From Candidatus Rifleibacteriota bacterium (GTDB lineage Bacteria > Muiribacteriota > Ozemobacteria > Ozemobacterales > Ozemobacteraceae): a DNA stretch of 44,562 nucleotides. The stretch covers positions 1-44,562 of the forward strand of contig JAAYVD010000076.1 of assembly GCA_012517355.1 (NCBI GenBank), in the 5' to 3' direction. A program made the position numbers and the translations under genes. Below, in pieces: positions 32,913-41,110 of the stretch (positions are counted from its first letter, which is position 1; every line of letters begins with the position of its first letter). The notes below the pieces were generated by a model, which was given only the letters and a program-made list of their open reading frames with translations, made no database searches and was not told the origin of the DNA.

Positions 32913-33935
32913 TCAGCGGGCCGCGACGTAGACGTCGCCGAAATCGGCCTCGTTGTAGTAGATGGCGTCGGCCACCGTGCCGTTGGCGGGAACCACCCAG
33001 ATCTGGAGCTTGGCGTTCTTCAGCCGCAGCTTGTTCTCGCCGGCGACGTTCTCGATCTTGCCCAGGGTCGACAGCTTGCCGTAGTCGTTCTCGGCCATCC
33101 ACTTCCAGGGATCCTTCTCGAGGATCGCCCGGTACCAGTCGAGGCTGCCCGTCTCGGTGGCGTTCGGCTTCGGGGCGACGGTGACGTCGATGGTGGTCTT
33201 GCCCCAGAACCCGCCGGTGGTCAGGGTCATGATCGCCTTCAGGTTGCTGGTCACCTCGCTGCCCTGGTAGTGCCGGATCATGGCTTCGAGCACGAATTTC
33301 TTGCCGGAGATGTAGAAGTTGGTGCGCTTGTCGACGGTCCGTTCGGAGAGCAGGCGGCACTCGTGGCGCTTCAGCATGGCTTTGAAGGCTTCGAGGCGGC
33401 GCTGCTCACCGTTGTCGGTGATCGAGATCACCGCTTCGGCGACAGGAACCTGCACCATCACCAGGGCCCGCTGGCGGCGGTCAAGAAGCTGCTCGGGGCG
33501 GGAAGCCCGGTTCACTTCGGTGTTGGTGAGTTCCTGCGACAGGGGCTGGAGATCTTCGGAGATCAGGTCACCCTGCTGCAGGAAGTTCGCGCGGTCCTTC
33601 AACATCTTGAGGGCGACGCCACTGGTGTGCGACTGCAACGGCCCCTTCGCCCCGAACCCGCGGATCTCCTCGAGGGCGGCCCGCAGGTCTTCCGGGGTTT
33701 CCAGGGCGCCGATCAGCTCGGCCAGGCGCCGCTGGTTCCGGTCGGTGCGGTCGGCCACGGTGTCGTAGGCGGCGCGCTCGGCGGTGCCGGCCTTCTCGCT
33801 CAGGGTGTAAGCCGTCTGGGAGATCCCGTCGGCCAGTTCATCGAGGCTGCCCTGCCAGGCCGCCCCATCCAAAGCCATGGCCGGCAGGCCACAGATCAGG
33901 ATCCCCAGGATCAGGACGCACATCCGCTTGTTCAT
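32913..33935 (-). CDS. exported protein, unknown, first gene of TPR operon
   Basis: The protein has 340 residues with a signal peptide (1-22, ending AMA). The N-terminal half is helical; the middle (about 175-260) has an alternating beta/alpha pattern, A-V-I-S-I-T ... F-K-A-M-L-K-R ... Y-I-S-G-K-K-F-V-L, loosely like LPP20/FlgO-type envelope domains. I do not claim that family. The gene starts with GAGGGGGGAA before ATG and is followed closely by the TPR gene, so the products likely act together in the periplasm. Confidence 0.82.
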   Translation of the reverse strand: MNKRMCVLILGILICGLPAMALDGAAWQGSLDELADGISQTAYTLSEKAGTAERAAYDTVADRTDRNQRRLAELIGALETPEDLRAALEEIRGFGAKGPLQSHTSGVALKMLKDRANFLQQGDLISEDLQPLSQELTNTEVNRASRPEQLLDRRQRALVMVQVPVAEAVISITDNGEQRRLEAFKAMLKRHECRLLSERTVDKRTNFYISGKKFVLEAMIRHYQGSEVTSNLKAIMTLTTGGFWGKTTIDVTVAPKPNATETGSLDWYRAILEKDPWKWMAENDYGKLSTLGKIENVAGENKLRLKNAKLQIWVVPANGTVADAIYYNEADFGDVYVAAR

Positions 33936-34396
33936 GCTTCCCCCCTCGAATTTGGTGGAATGAACGGATGGACGCAAATGATGTACCATCTTTGGGGGGG
34001 GCCAGTCCCCTGAGAAGAGAAGAGGGAAAAATGCCAGAATTCCAACGCCCCCCTGCCGGATTTCGGGCGATTGGTTCCGGGCATCCCTTCCCCGGACCGG
34101 ACGATCGGCGGTCGGAAGCGCCACCCCGGCCACCGACGGCAAACCGAAGCTCCCGTTTCGCACCTCGCCAGCCAGCCGACCGACACGACGTCGGCCAATA
34201 CCCCCTTGCCGCCACGGATGGCGGCGCGAAACGCGAGTTTCCCGCATCGCAAAGGGGCCGACCGACACGATTCGCCCGTCGCCTTGCAGCGCCGTCCGTC
34301 ACGATGTCGATCGGCCAGCCCCACCCACCCAGCCGCCACGAGGGCGGCGGGGAACGCCCGTTTCGCCCACCGCCGGCCCCCAACGAGAGCGGACCA
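33936..34396. repeat. array of REP-like repeats
   Basis: A full copy of the family at 34173-34270 (both stems, GCGAAACGCGAGTTTCCCGC, AAGGGGCCGACCGACACGA) is flanked by partial copies at about 34110-34165 (CCCGTTTCGCACC) and 34290-34375 (GCCGCCACGAGGGCGGC, CGCCCGTTTCGCCC). The gap separates divergent genes and is otherwise empty. Confidence 0.75.
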
Positions 34397-34425
34397 TTGC
34401 CTTTCCCGAACCCCCACGGTATCAT
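34397..34425 (+). promoter_or_regulatory. promoter of the TPR gene at 34463
   Basis: TTGCCT (34397-34402) and TATCAT (34420-34425) are 17 bases apart, 37 bases before the ATG. A GAAAGGGG ribosome site lies between. Confidence 0.6.
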
Positions 34426-34462
34426 GGCCCCCACGTCCTCACGTCCCACGAAAGGGGTCCGT

Positions 34463-35461
34463 ATGCACCGTTCCTATCTGCTGAGCCTTCTGTTCATCCT
34501 GGTCGCCGCCATCGCCATGGCCCAGACCACCACCCCCGTCCCCGCTCCGGCCAAGGGGCCCGCCCCCGTCCCCGCTCCGGCCAAGGCCGCCCCGCCCGCC
34601 GCCGGCGAAACCCAGGTGCCGAGCCGCCCGGTCGACCCGGTCATGCTCAACAACCAGATGATGGTCACCGCCAGCGAACGGATCAAGGCGGGAGCCCTGG
34701 CGGAAGCCCGCAAGATCGCCGAAGACATGATCTACGGCCATGAGAAGATCACCGATTCGGCGCAGGGCATCGTCCGGACCTTCTCCTCGATGATGGGCAA
34801 GAAGCTGTACGAAGCCCAGATGAAACAGGAGGGGCGCCCCGAACCCGTGATCTGGCTCCAACAACCCATCGCCGACGGCTTCTACTTCCTTGCCATCATC
34901 GACTTCCAGGAAAAGAAGTTCGCTGACGCCCTGGCCCACATCCAGCAGGCCATCCAATGGGATCCCACCCGCGCCGCGTTCTACATCGAGCGGGGGTTCC
35001 TGATGGTCAACCAACCCAACCCCGGCTCCCTGGCCGACATCGCCGCCTCCTATCTCAAGGCCCTCGAGCTGGCCGACGGCCCCGAAGACTTCGCCGGCGC
35101 CCTCCGGGGGCTCGGGTACGTCTACATCGAACAGAACGACTGGGAAGGCGGGCTGGCCTGCTACCTGGTATCCCTGTTCTTCGATCCCCAGAGCGAAGCT
35201 GCCAAGCAGGAGATCGATTTCATCAAGTACAACCGGCCGAAGGTGTTCCAGGAACTCGATGGCGGCAAAGCCGTCACCGCCCTCGCCCGCCGCAAGGTGC
35301 CGACCAGGATCGCTCCCATCCACATCCAGACCCTGCTGCAGATCGCCGACGAACTGTCGCCGACCACCCAGGCCAGGGAACTGAAAGCCGTCCTCAAGCG
35401 GGCCCTTCTCCTCGATCCCAAGAACGAAACCATCAAGAAGCGTCTCGCCGCCCTGAAGTAG
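34463..35461 (+). CDS. exported tetratricopeptide-repeat protein
   Basis: The protein has 332 residues. A signal peptide (1-20, ending AMA) is followed by a Pro/Ala linker that repeats VPAPAK twice (a 24-bp direct repeat at 34537-34590). TPR-like helix pairs follow from about residue 130 (FADALAHIQQAIQWDP, GALRGLGYVYIEQ). It is probably a periplasmic adaptor. Its own promoter and the divergent TPR operon suggest related roles, but no direct partner is visible. Confidence 0.87.
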   Translation: MHRSYLLSLLFILVAAIAMAQTTTPVPAPAKGPAPVPAPAKAAPPAAGETQVPSRPVDPVMLNNQMMVTASERIKAGALAEARKIAEDMIYGHEKITDSAQGIVRTFSSMMGKKLYEAQMKQEGRPEPVIWLQQPIADGFYFLAIIDFQEKKFADALAHIQQAIQWDPTRAAFYIERGFLMVNQPNPGSLADIAASYLKALELADGPEDFAGALRGLGYVYIEQNDWEGGLACYLVSLFFDPQSEAAKQEIDFIKYNRPKVFQELDGGKAVTALARRKVPTRIAPIHIQTLLQIADELSPTTQARELKAVLKRALLLDPKNETIKKRLAALK

Positions 35462-35750
35462 AATTCCACCCAGCCGCGCCCCTCCGGCCTTGCCCGGGGG
35501 GGCGCGCTTCTTTCCCTGGCCCGTAGGGGGGCCCTTCTTTCCCTTGCCCGGGGGGGGCGCGCTTTCTTTCCCCGGCCCGGGGGCGGGCCTGAAGGGAAGT
35601 CCCCCGCGCCGACAGGTCGCTCGCCATCCGCGAGGCGAGGGCTGGCAGACAAGAACCTAAGGGGCCTGACGCACGAAACCCTCCCTGGGGATTACCCGGA
35701 GAGGGTTCGTGGGTTGGAAACCGGGAGGGTGGGAAAAGGTCAGGCCGGGA
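35462..35750. terminator. gap with G/C repeats and a hairpin
   Basis: Three diverged units of a CCCGGGGGGG-CGCGCTTCTTTCCC type lie at 35485-35580. A hairpin CGAAACCCTC (35674-35683) with GAGGGTTCG (35701-35709) lies between the convergent genes and may end transcription from either side. No gene. Confidence 0.5.
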
Positions 35751-36542
35751 TCACTTCCCCTTCCCCGAAGCCGTCTTGGTCTTCTTGGATGACTTCCCGG
35801 AAGCCGGGGCGGGGGCTTTGCCGGAGGCCTTGGTGACTGCCGCCGGGGGCTTGGCATCCGGCTTGGCGGCCGTTTTCGCGACGGGTTTCGCGGCCGGTTT
35901 CGCAGCGGTATCCTTCTTCTTCGGGCGGTAGGGAGGGGTGGGCGGGGGGTTGTGCTTCTTGGACTTCTCGGGCCGCCACACGTATTCCTGCGCGAACTGG
36001 ACGAGTTCCTCGTCGGAGATCTCCCCGAACGTCCGGTGGCCCGCCAACGGCGCGGCGGTCAGCGGGGCGGCGGGACCGGTCTTCCCCTGCCGGCCGGGGA
36101 GGGCCGCCGTCGCCGGGGCGGCGGCGGGGGTCAAGGGCGGCTTGAGGCGGAAAGGTTCGGTGGCCACCGGCACCACCGCGGGCGCCACGGCCGTGGACTT
36201 CCGGCGATCGGCCTTGTCCCGCCGTCCCCGGGTCTTTTCCCCCTGTTGGGGGGGCGCGCTGACCTTCGGCTGGTCGGCCGGTTCCGGCTCGGGAGCGGGT
36301 TCCCCGGCGACCGCCGGTTCCGGCTCGGGAACTGGCGTCACGGTCTCGGCCGGCGGTGGAACGAGCACCGGCGCCGGGACGGACAGCTGTTCGGCGGGGC
36401 TTTCCACCGGCTGCGGCGCGAAGGATCGGTGCCGAAGCTGCTCGAGGAGCTGCTTTCCGGCATCGGTCAAGCCGAACAGGGGATGCCCGGCCAGGCAGAC
36501 CAGGCTGGCCAGGAACAGGGGTTTGAGTTCTTTGACGACCAT
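35751..36542 (-). CDS. exported Pro/Ala/Lys-rich protein with histone-like tail
   Basis: The protein has 263 residues. A hydrophobic N-terminal stretch (about 7-24) looks like a signal peptide or anchor. A Pro/Glu-rich spacer follows (45-100), then a basic region, a short ordered core (DEELVQFAQEYVWRP, about 185-200), and a tail of A-A-K-P-type repeats ending in Lys-rich sequence, like histone H1 or cell-wall-binding tails. Such tails bind polyanions. It follows the RlpA-like gene by 62 bases. AAAGGA lies before the ATG at 36542. No family recognised. Confidence 0.75.
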   Translation of the reverse strand: MVVKELKPLFLASLVCLAGHPLFGLTDAGKQLLEQLRHRSFAPQPVESPAEQLSVPAPVLVPPPAETVTPVPEPEPAVAGEPAPEPEPADQPKVSAPPQQGEKTRGRRDKADRRKSTAVAPAVVPVATEPFRLKPPLTPAAAPATAALPGRQGKTGPAAPLTAAPLAGHRTFGEISDEELVQFAQEYVWRPEKSKKHNPPPTPPYRPKKKDTAAKPAAKPVAKTAAKPDAKPPAAVTKASGKAPAPASGKSSKKTKTASGKGK

Positions 36543-36604
36543 GGCGTGTCCTTTGTGGCGGAATGCCCCGGTCTCTCCGGGGGGAGGCGGCGGGGGTCGC
36601 CCCC

Positions 36605-37084
36605 TCAGCGTTTCAGGGCGAACTGGTTGGGTGCCAACCGGAAGATCTTCAACACGATCTTGCCGATGCCGTTGATGCCAAGGGCCTTGGCCCCGTGGGC
36701 ATCGAGGTCGATGATGCGACCGGCGATGAACGGCCCGCGGTCGATGACCCGGCACAGGATCTTGCGGCCGTTGGCCGGATTGATGGCTTTGATCAGCGTT
36801 CCGAAGGGGAGCGTGCGGTGGGCGACCGGGTAGATCCGGTCGGATACCCGGAGGCCCTTGTGCACGACGGGCTCGGGCTTGATGGGGCAGTCATACCACG
36901 AGGCGATCCCGAACTCGACCAGGATCTGGATGTCGGCCTGAAGGCTGTAAACAGGCGACACCGGCCCTTCGGCATGGATCTTCCGGGCGATTTGTTCGAT
37001 GGGCTGCGGGGCGGCCATCGCAGCCGGGATCAGGCTCAGGAACAGGAGCGATCCGATGAGAACCTTGGTACAGCGCAAAATCAT
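36605..37084 (-). CDS. RlpA-like double-psi beta-barrel protein
   Basis: The protein has 159 residues. A signal peptide (1-24, ending AMA) leads to a double-psi beta-barrel domain with GIASWYD, AHRTLPFGT, RVIDRGPF and GRIIDLDAHGAKALG, the usual RlpA landmarks; the catalytic Asp of RlpA lytic transglycosylases fits the Asp of IDRGPF or IDLDAH. There is no SPOR domain, so septal targeting is unlikely. It probably cuts or binds peptidoglycan. AGGAGG lies next to the ATG at 37084; upstream in-frame sequence is not gene-like. Confidence 0.9.
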   Translation of the reverse strand: MILRCTKVLIGSLLFLSLIPAAMAAPQPIEQIARKIHAEGPVSPVYSLQADIQILVEFGIASWYDCPIKPEPVVHKGLRVSDRIYPVAHRTLPFGTLIKAINPANGRKILCRVIDRGPFIAGRIIDLDAHGAKALGINGIGKIVLKIFRLAPNQFALKR

Positions 37085-37710
37085 TCCTCCTGGAAGGGAT
37101 GAGAACGGACCACGGAAACCGGCCCTGGCTACTGAGGGGTGCCCGGCCCGGGAAACCTTGCCCGGGGGACACGGAATGCATGGCGGGCCGCAGGAACGAG
37201 GGCAGATTACCACAAAGCCGCGACCGTGTCGAGCCCCGACCGACACGGGCAGCAACTCTGACTCATCGATCCGGAGACTTCAGCATGTCGACAGAAACCT
37301 CGAGGGAGGCAGGGGAAGGGGAGAAAGTGGGGGAAAGGGCGAAGGGAGTCGCCAACACGATCGGCGCAATCAGCATCGATGGGTGGATGAGGAACGTGGA
37401 TTGATGGGTCAGTCGAAATGCTGGAGTGTCTCGTTCCGAAGCTTTTCTGATGAACAGGGATTTCCGCAGGCATCGGCCTTTTCGACAAGTCAGACCGAAG
37501 TTGCCCGGAGAACCGCTCCAGAGCCCTCAGAGAGTCGCTGCGACACGGGCCCCGACCGGCCGGAGGCCGGCCGAAAACGACCGCCGCCACGAATGGCGGC
37601 GCGAAACGTGGATATCGCGGCTCACACAGGGACCGCCCAGGCTTCACCCTGGACAGCCAGACCGGCGGTGGGGGAAAAGGGACCGGGCCGCCACCCCGGC
37701 CGCCTCCAGG
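37085..37710. repeat. gene-free gap with dispersed repeats
   Basis: 37575-37620 carries the second stem and GCGAAAC block of the REP-like family (CCGCCGCCAC...GGCGGCGCGAAAC). 37228-37246 has CCCCGACCGACACGGGC. 37290-37345 on the minus strand resembles 22837-22887. Short open frames here lack ribosome sites and credible composition. Confidence 0.6.
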
Positions 37711-38364
37711 TTACTTGCGGGGGGGAAGGGCACCAGCCCCGGCCCGCGCCGGGGCATGGGTTTCGGCCAGGATGCCCCGCAGGACGAAATCGACGACCCC
37801 GTCCGCCTCCTTCGCCAGGCCGGGGGGGCAGCCGTGCTGGATCCACCACCAGATGATGCCGTTCAGGGCCCCCAGGATGCAGAACATCAGCTTTTCCGGG
37901 TCGGCCTGGATGAAGACGCCCCGTTTCATGGCTTCGAACACGTCGTTCTTCCGGCGCATGACGATTTCGAGATACCGCTCCATGAAATCGTGACGGATAC
38001 CCTGCCCCCACGGAGTGGCCGGGAGCCCCAGCAGGATCTTCCCGAAGAAGGCGAAGGTCTCTTTCTGGTCCTCGATCTGGGCCAGGTAGTTCCGCAGGAT
38101 GTGCTCGACCATTTTCGCGGAGTCGGCCCCCTCGACCGGCCGCACGGTGAGGGCGGCGCTCTGGATGCTCTCGACGCTGTCGGCGAACACGGCCACCAGA
38201 AGGTCTTCCTTGTTCCCGAAATACCGGTAGATGATCCCCTTCCCGATCCGGGCCTTTTTGGCGATCTGATCGAGGGTGGTTTCCTGGTAGCCCTGTTGGG
38301 AAAACAGTTCCCGGCTGATGCGCAGAACGCGCTGCCGGCGTTCGATCTGTCGGGGGGTGGGCAT
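37711..38364 (-). CDS. TetR/AcrR-family transcriptional regulator
   Basis: The protein has 217 residues. The N-terminal helix-turn-helix domain (about 8-55) reads ILRISRELFSQQGYQETTLDQIAKKARIGKGIIYRYF, shown here in parts: ELFSQQGYQETT, then IAKKARIGKG, then IYRYFGNKEDLL. The C-terminal ligand domain is unrecognised (Trp-rich IIWWWIQHG near 175). Its promoter carries a palindrome at 38391-38405, so it probably represses itself. A target efflux or lipid gene is not adjacent. The ATG at 38364 has GGAGG upstream; an ATG at 38388 lies too close to the palindrome. Confidence 0.93.
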   Translation of the reverse strand: MPTPRQIERRQRVLRISRELFSQQGYQETTLDQIAKKARIGKGIIYRYFGNKEDLLVAVFADSVESIQSAALTVRPVEGADSAKMVEHILRNYLAQIEDQKETFAFFGKILLGLPATPWGQGIRHDFMERYLEIVMRRKNDVFEAMKRGVFIQADPEKLMFCILGALNGIIWWWIQHGCPPGLAKEADGVVDFVLRGILAETHAPARAGAGALPPRK

Positions 38365-38390
38365 GGAATGGACCTCCGTGGGGGGCAAGA

Positions 38391-38443
38391 GTATCCGGTC
38401 GATACCGGGATTCTGATGTACTCCGAACCCCGCCCGATGTCAA
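38391..38443 (-). promoter_or_regulatory. TetR gene promoter with operator-like palindrome
   Basis: On the minus strand TTGACA (38443-38438), 17 bases, TACATC (38420-38415), then the palindrome GTATC-N5-GATAC (38405-38391) just past the expected transcription start. This is the classic place for an autoregulatory TetR operator. Confidence 0.7.
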
Positions 38444-38515
38444 GCCCTGGGCCCGCCAGGAACCCGCTCGCCGTCGCGGTAAGCACGGAAGCCGATCGGG
38501 TTCGCCGGTCAGCGG

Positions 38516-39967
38516 TCAGGGAATGTCGCGCGGGTGGGTGAAGCGGTAGGGAAGGTTCCGGTACAGCTTCCAGACGCCGTCTTCCCGACGCCAGTCGACC
38601 ACCGCCCGGATGGGGCCGGTGCCCGCGTCGACGCCGGGCGCCAGACGGATCACGAGCACGTCGGCAGAGCAATGGACCCGCGCGTGGGTGTCGTCGATGA
38701 TGTCGATGAACCGGATGGTGAAGGAGGCGGTCTTCACGTCACAGGCGTTGAACCGGCTGCGGGCGGTGTTCAGCAGGTCGGCGTAGGTGCTGTTCACGTC
38801 CCAGTCGTTGCCGAAGGTGGGCGAGACGTGCTTTTCGAGGGTGGCGAGGTCCTCGCGGAAGATCGCGGTCTGGAGGTCGGCATGGGCCCTGGCGATCTCG
38901 CCCCACCGGCTGTCGGCCATCACCTGGGTCGGATGACCCGGACGGTACGGCAGGTTCCGGCGGATCTTCCAGAAGGTGCCTTCCTTCCGCCAGAACACGT
39001 CTGAGGTGTAGACCCCGGTGTCGAAGGGGATCTCCGAGATCTCGTACCTGCCCTGGACCTGCCCGGCGGTGCGGATCCGGGCCTGCTCGCCGGGCAGGAA
39101 TTCCATGTCGAGGATGGTGTAGGAGGCGCTGGCGATGACGCAAGCCTTGAAATAGGCGGCCATGGCCTCGTTGAAGTCATGCCAGGACGAGGTGGAATCC
39201 CAGTCGTTGGTGAATTCGGGCGACAGGTAATGCGACAGCAGGTCGGCCTTTTCGTTCATCAGGGCGTTCTGAAGCACCGACCAGGCCTCGCGCAGGTCGG
39301 CCTCGCGCGGCAGGATGGCGGCGGCGAGGGCGGTGGCGGGGGTGTCCACGGCGGGCAGGGCGAGGACGGTCGTGGGAACGCTGCCCTTCGGCAGCTGCAG
39401 GGCCAGTTTGAGGGCGGTGGTGAGCGAGGCCAGGGCGGGCTCGTATTCCCGGGCGGCGATGTCCCACTCGGTCAGTTCGACGTCACGGGCATGGGCCTTC
39501 TGCCACAACAGGGCCCGCACCGTCGAATCGAGGGTCACCTTCAGCTTGGAAACGTCCGTCATCCGAAGGTCGCGCGGATACAGCCGCTTCATCAGGGTGA
39601 CCTTCCCTGCCGTGGCGGTCAGCACCAGGTCGGGGCCGAACGGAACGTCGGCCAGCACGAAACTGCCGTCCTTGGCCGGCCTGGTCGTCTTGCCGCCGGC
39701 GGTGAGGGTGAACACGCTGAAGTCGCTGATCGCCTTGATCTCGGCCGCCGGGCCGCGGGCCGAGGCCAACAGGTCCGACTCGGTCAGCTCGGGAACCACC
39801 AAAGAACCCGCCAACCGGTATTTTTCGCCGGGACTGACCGGGTTGAACCGCAGGTCTCCCTCGTTGACGCAACTGGTGGCAAGCGCCAGCAGCAGCAGGG
39901 CCGGCCAGAGGAGCCGGCGGGACGGGCTCCGCTGGGAATGGGTGGAGAATGCCGACGACCCGGACAC
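38516..39967 (-). CDS. lipoprotein with duplicated NTF2-like module
   Basis: The protein has 483 residues. The signal peptide ends in lipobox LATSC (Cys near 34). A beta-sandwich region (about 50-150; DGSFVLADVPFG) resembles carboxypeptidase-regulatory-like domains. Two similar modules follow, about 255-370 and 372-483. Each begins with a helix, then SP-x-F-x-NDWD, F-x-AC, and ends W-x-x-x-x-G-x-W-K-x-x-RNLPYR-x-x-HP. Such cone-shaped folds (NTF2/SnoaL-like) bind small ligands or peptides. Start is GTG at 39967, with GGAGG eight bases before; earlier in-frame ATG codons lie in unlike sequence. A possible TTGGAG-17-GACTAT promoter is close upstream. Confidence 0.83.
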   Translation of the reverse strand: MSGSSAFSTHSQRSPSRRLLWPALLLLALATSCVNEGDLRFNPVSPGEKYRLAGSLVVPELTESDLLASARGPAAEIKAISDFSVFTLTAGGKTTRPAKDGSFVLADVPFGPDLVLTATAGKVTLMKRLYPRDLRMTDVSKLKVTLDSTVRALLWQKAHARDVELTEWDIAAREYEPALASLTTALKLALQLPKGSVPTTVLALPAVDTPATALAAAILPREADLREAWSVLQNALMNEKADLLSHYLSPEFTNDWDSTSSWHDFNEAMAAYFKACVIASASYTILDMEFLPGEQARIRTAGQVQGRYEISEIPFDTGVYTSDVFWRKEGTFWKIRRNLPYRPGHPTQVMADSRWGEIARAHADLQTAIFREDLATLEKHVSPTFGNDWDVNSTYADLLNTARSRFNACDVKTASFTIRFIDIIDDTHARVHCSADVLVIRLAPGVDAGTGPIRAVVDWRREDGVWKLYRNLPYRFTHPRDIP

Positions 39968-40088
39968 GGGAAAACGCCTCCGCAGGAAATAGTCTCTCTT
40001 TTCTCTTTCGTCTCCAAGGCGGTCTGACCGAAGGGGCAACCCGCCTCCGGGCCACCGGGCCGCTGGGCGACCGGATCGCCGGGACGGC

Positions 40089-40117
40089 TTTGCAGGGGGC
40101 ACGGGCTGGAGTAGAAT
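40089..40117 (+). promoter_or_regulatory. promoter upstream of the gene at 40192
   Basis: TTTGCA (40089-40094) and TAGAAT (40112-40117) are 17 bases apart. An ATG at 40123 falls at the expected transcription start, which supports the later start at 40192. Confidence 0.6.
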
Positions 40118-40191
40118 GCCCCATGAGCCCCATGAACCATTCGACGTTGCCAGCCAAGTATCCCCAATCCGTTGAACATCGGGAAGGGGGA

Positions 40192-41088
40192 ATGCCCCCG
40201 GCCCGCCCCCACCTGCCCGCGCCAGGCCGGGATGCCTCGGCTGGGGTGGCGCCTGATCGGGCGGGGTCTGCCCGGGGCGCACCAGGTCGATGGACGGTCA
40301 CCTGGGCAGGAGCCCTCGGACTCCTGGCCCTCCTGCTGCTCGCCGGGCCGTGCCTGGCCCAGGCCGGGCCGCCGCCCACCCTGACCGAGCTGCAGGCCGC
40401 GTTCGCCAGGCTGTACCAGTGTCCCGAAGACCACGGGCTGTCGACGTTCTCCGCCCTGATCCGCAGCGAGCAGGTCACCTTCACCGCCAACTCCCTGGGG
40501 CTGCCCCCCCCCGCCCTGGAGCTGACCTACGGAGGACTGGAAGGGTTCACCGTCGCCTATGACCGCGACACCCTGCTGCAGGTCGAAAAAGGCTCGCTCA
40601 TCGCCGACGTCGCCGACGCCATCGCCAATGCCGCCGAGGGGTTCTTCCAGGCCTACGAAACCCTGGCCTTCCGCAATCTTTGCACCCGCCTGCCGGCCAC
40701 CCCCACCATCTCCCTGACGGGAACCTCCCTGGTTGTCGCCTATCCCGACCGGGCCCCCGGCCAGACCGTCCAGCTCACCTTCGATGCCGAATTCCGGCTG
40801 CTGATGCTCGAGGCCGCCGACGCCGCCTCCCGATCCGTGCAACGCCTCGTGCCACGCTGGGTCAGGCTTGGCGAAAAGTTCGTCCTGGTCTCGATCGAGG
40901 TGGAGTTCCTCCAGGGCGGGTCGTCTTCCTTCCAGACCCTGTTCAAGGTCGAAAACGAGCCGTGCCAGGGGTTCCTCCTGCCATCCCGCGTCACCCTGTG
41001 CGCCCGGGACGGCGGCATGGAATCCTCCCGCAACGCCCTCATCGATTTCCACGTGGCCAGCTATTCGCTGGGTCTGAAACCACGCTGA
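40192..41088 (+). CDS. exported LolA-like protein, tentative
   Basis: The protein has 298 residues from the ATG at 40192, which follows GGAAGGGGGA; an in-frame ATG at 40123 is less likely. A long N-region leads to a signal sequence (about 33-56, ending LAQA). The mature protein alternates beta strands with residue pattern S-x-x-F-x-A and a helix, and includes F-F-Q-A-Y-E and V-Q-L-T-F-D-A-E-F-R-L-L. The all-beta, single-helix appearance recalls LolA/LolB or DUF-type lipid-carrying envelope proteins, but I see no defining motif. It precedes the AsmA-like gene by 22 bases and may be in its operon. Confidence 0.75.
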   Translation: MPPARPHLPAPGRDASAGVAPDRAGSARGAPGRWTVTWAGALGLLALLLLAGPCLAQAGPPPTLTELQAAFARLYQCPEDHGLSTFSALIRSEQVTFTANSLGLPPPALELTYGGLEGFTVAYDRDTLLQVEKGSLIADVADAIANAAEGFFQAYETLAFRNLCTRLPATPTISLTGTSLVVAYPDRAPGQTVQLTFDAEFRLLMLEAADAASRSVQRLVPRWVRLGEKFVLVSIEVEFLQGGSSSFQTLFKVENEPCQGFLLPSRVTLCARDGGMESSRNALIDFHVASYSLGLKPR

Positions 41089-41110
41089 TCCCCTCCCCGG
41101 AGGTCATCCC

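Noticed and set aside
40123-40191. ATG at 40123 as start of the LolA-like gene
   Set aside because: It lies six bases after the -10 box and has no ribosome site; 40192 has GGAAGGGGGA and is followed by the signal sequence.
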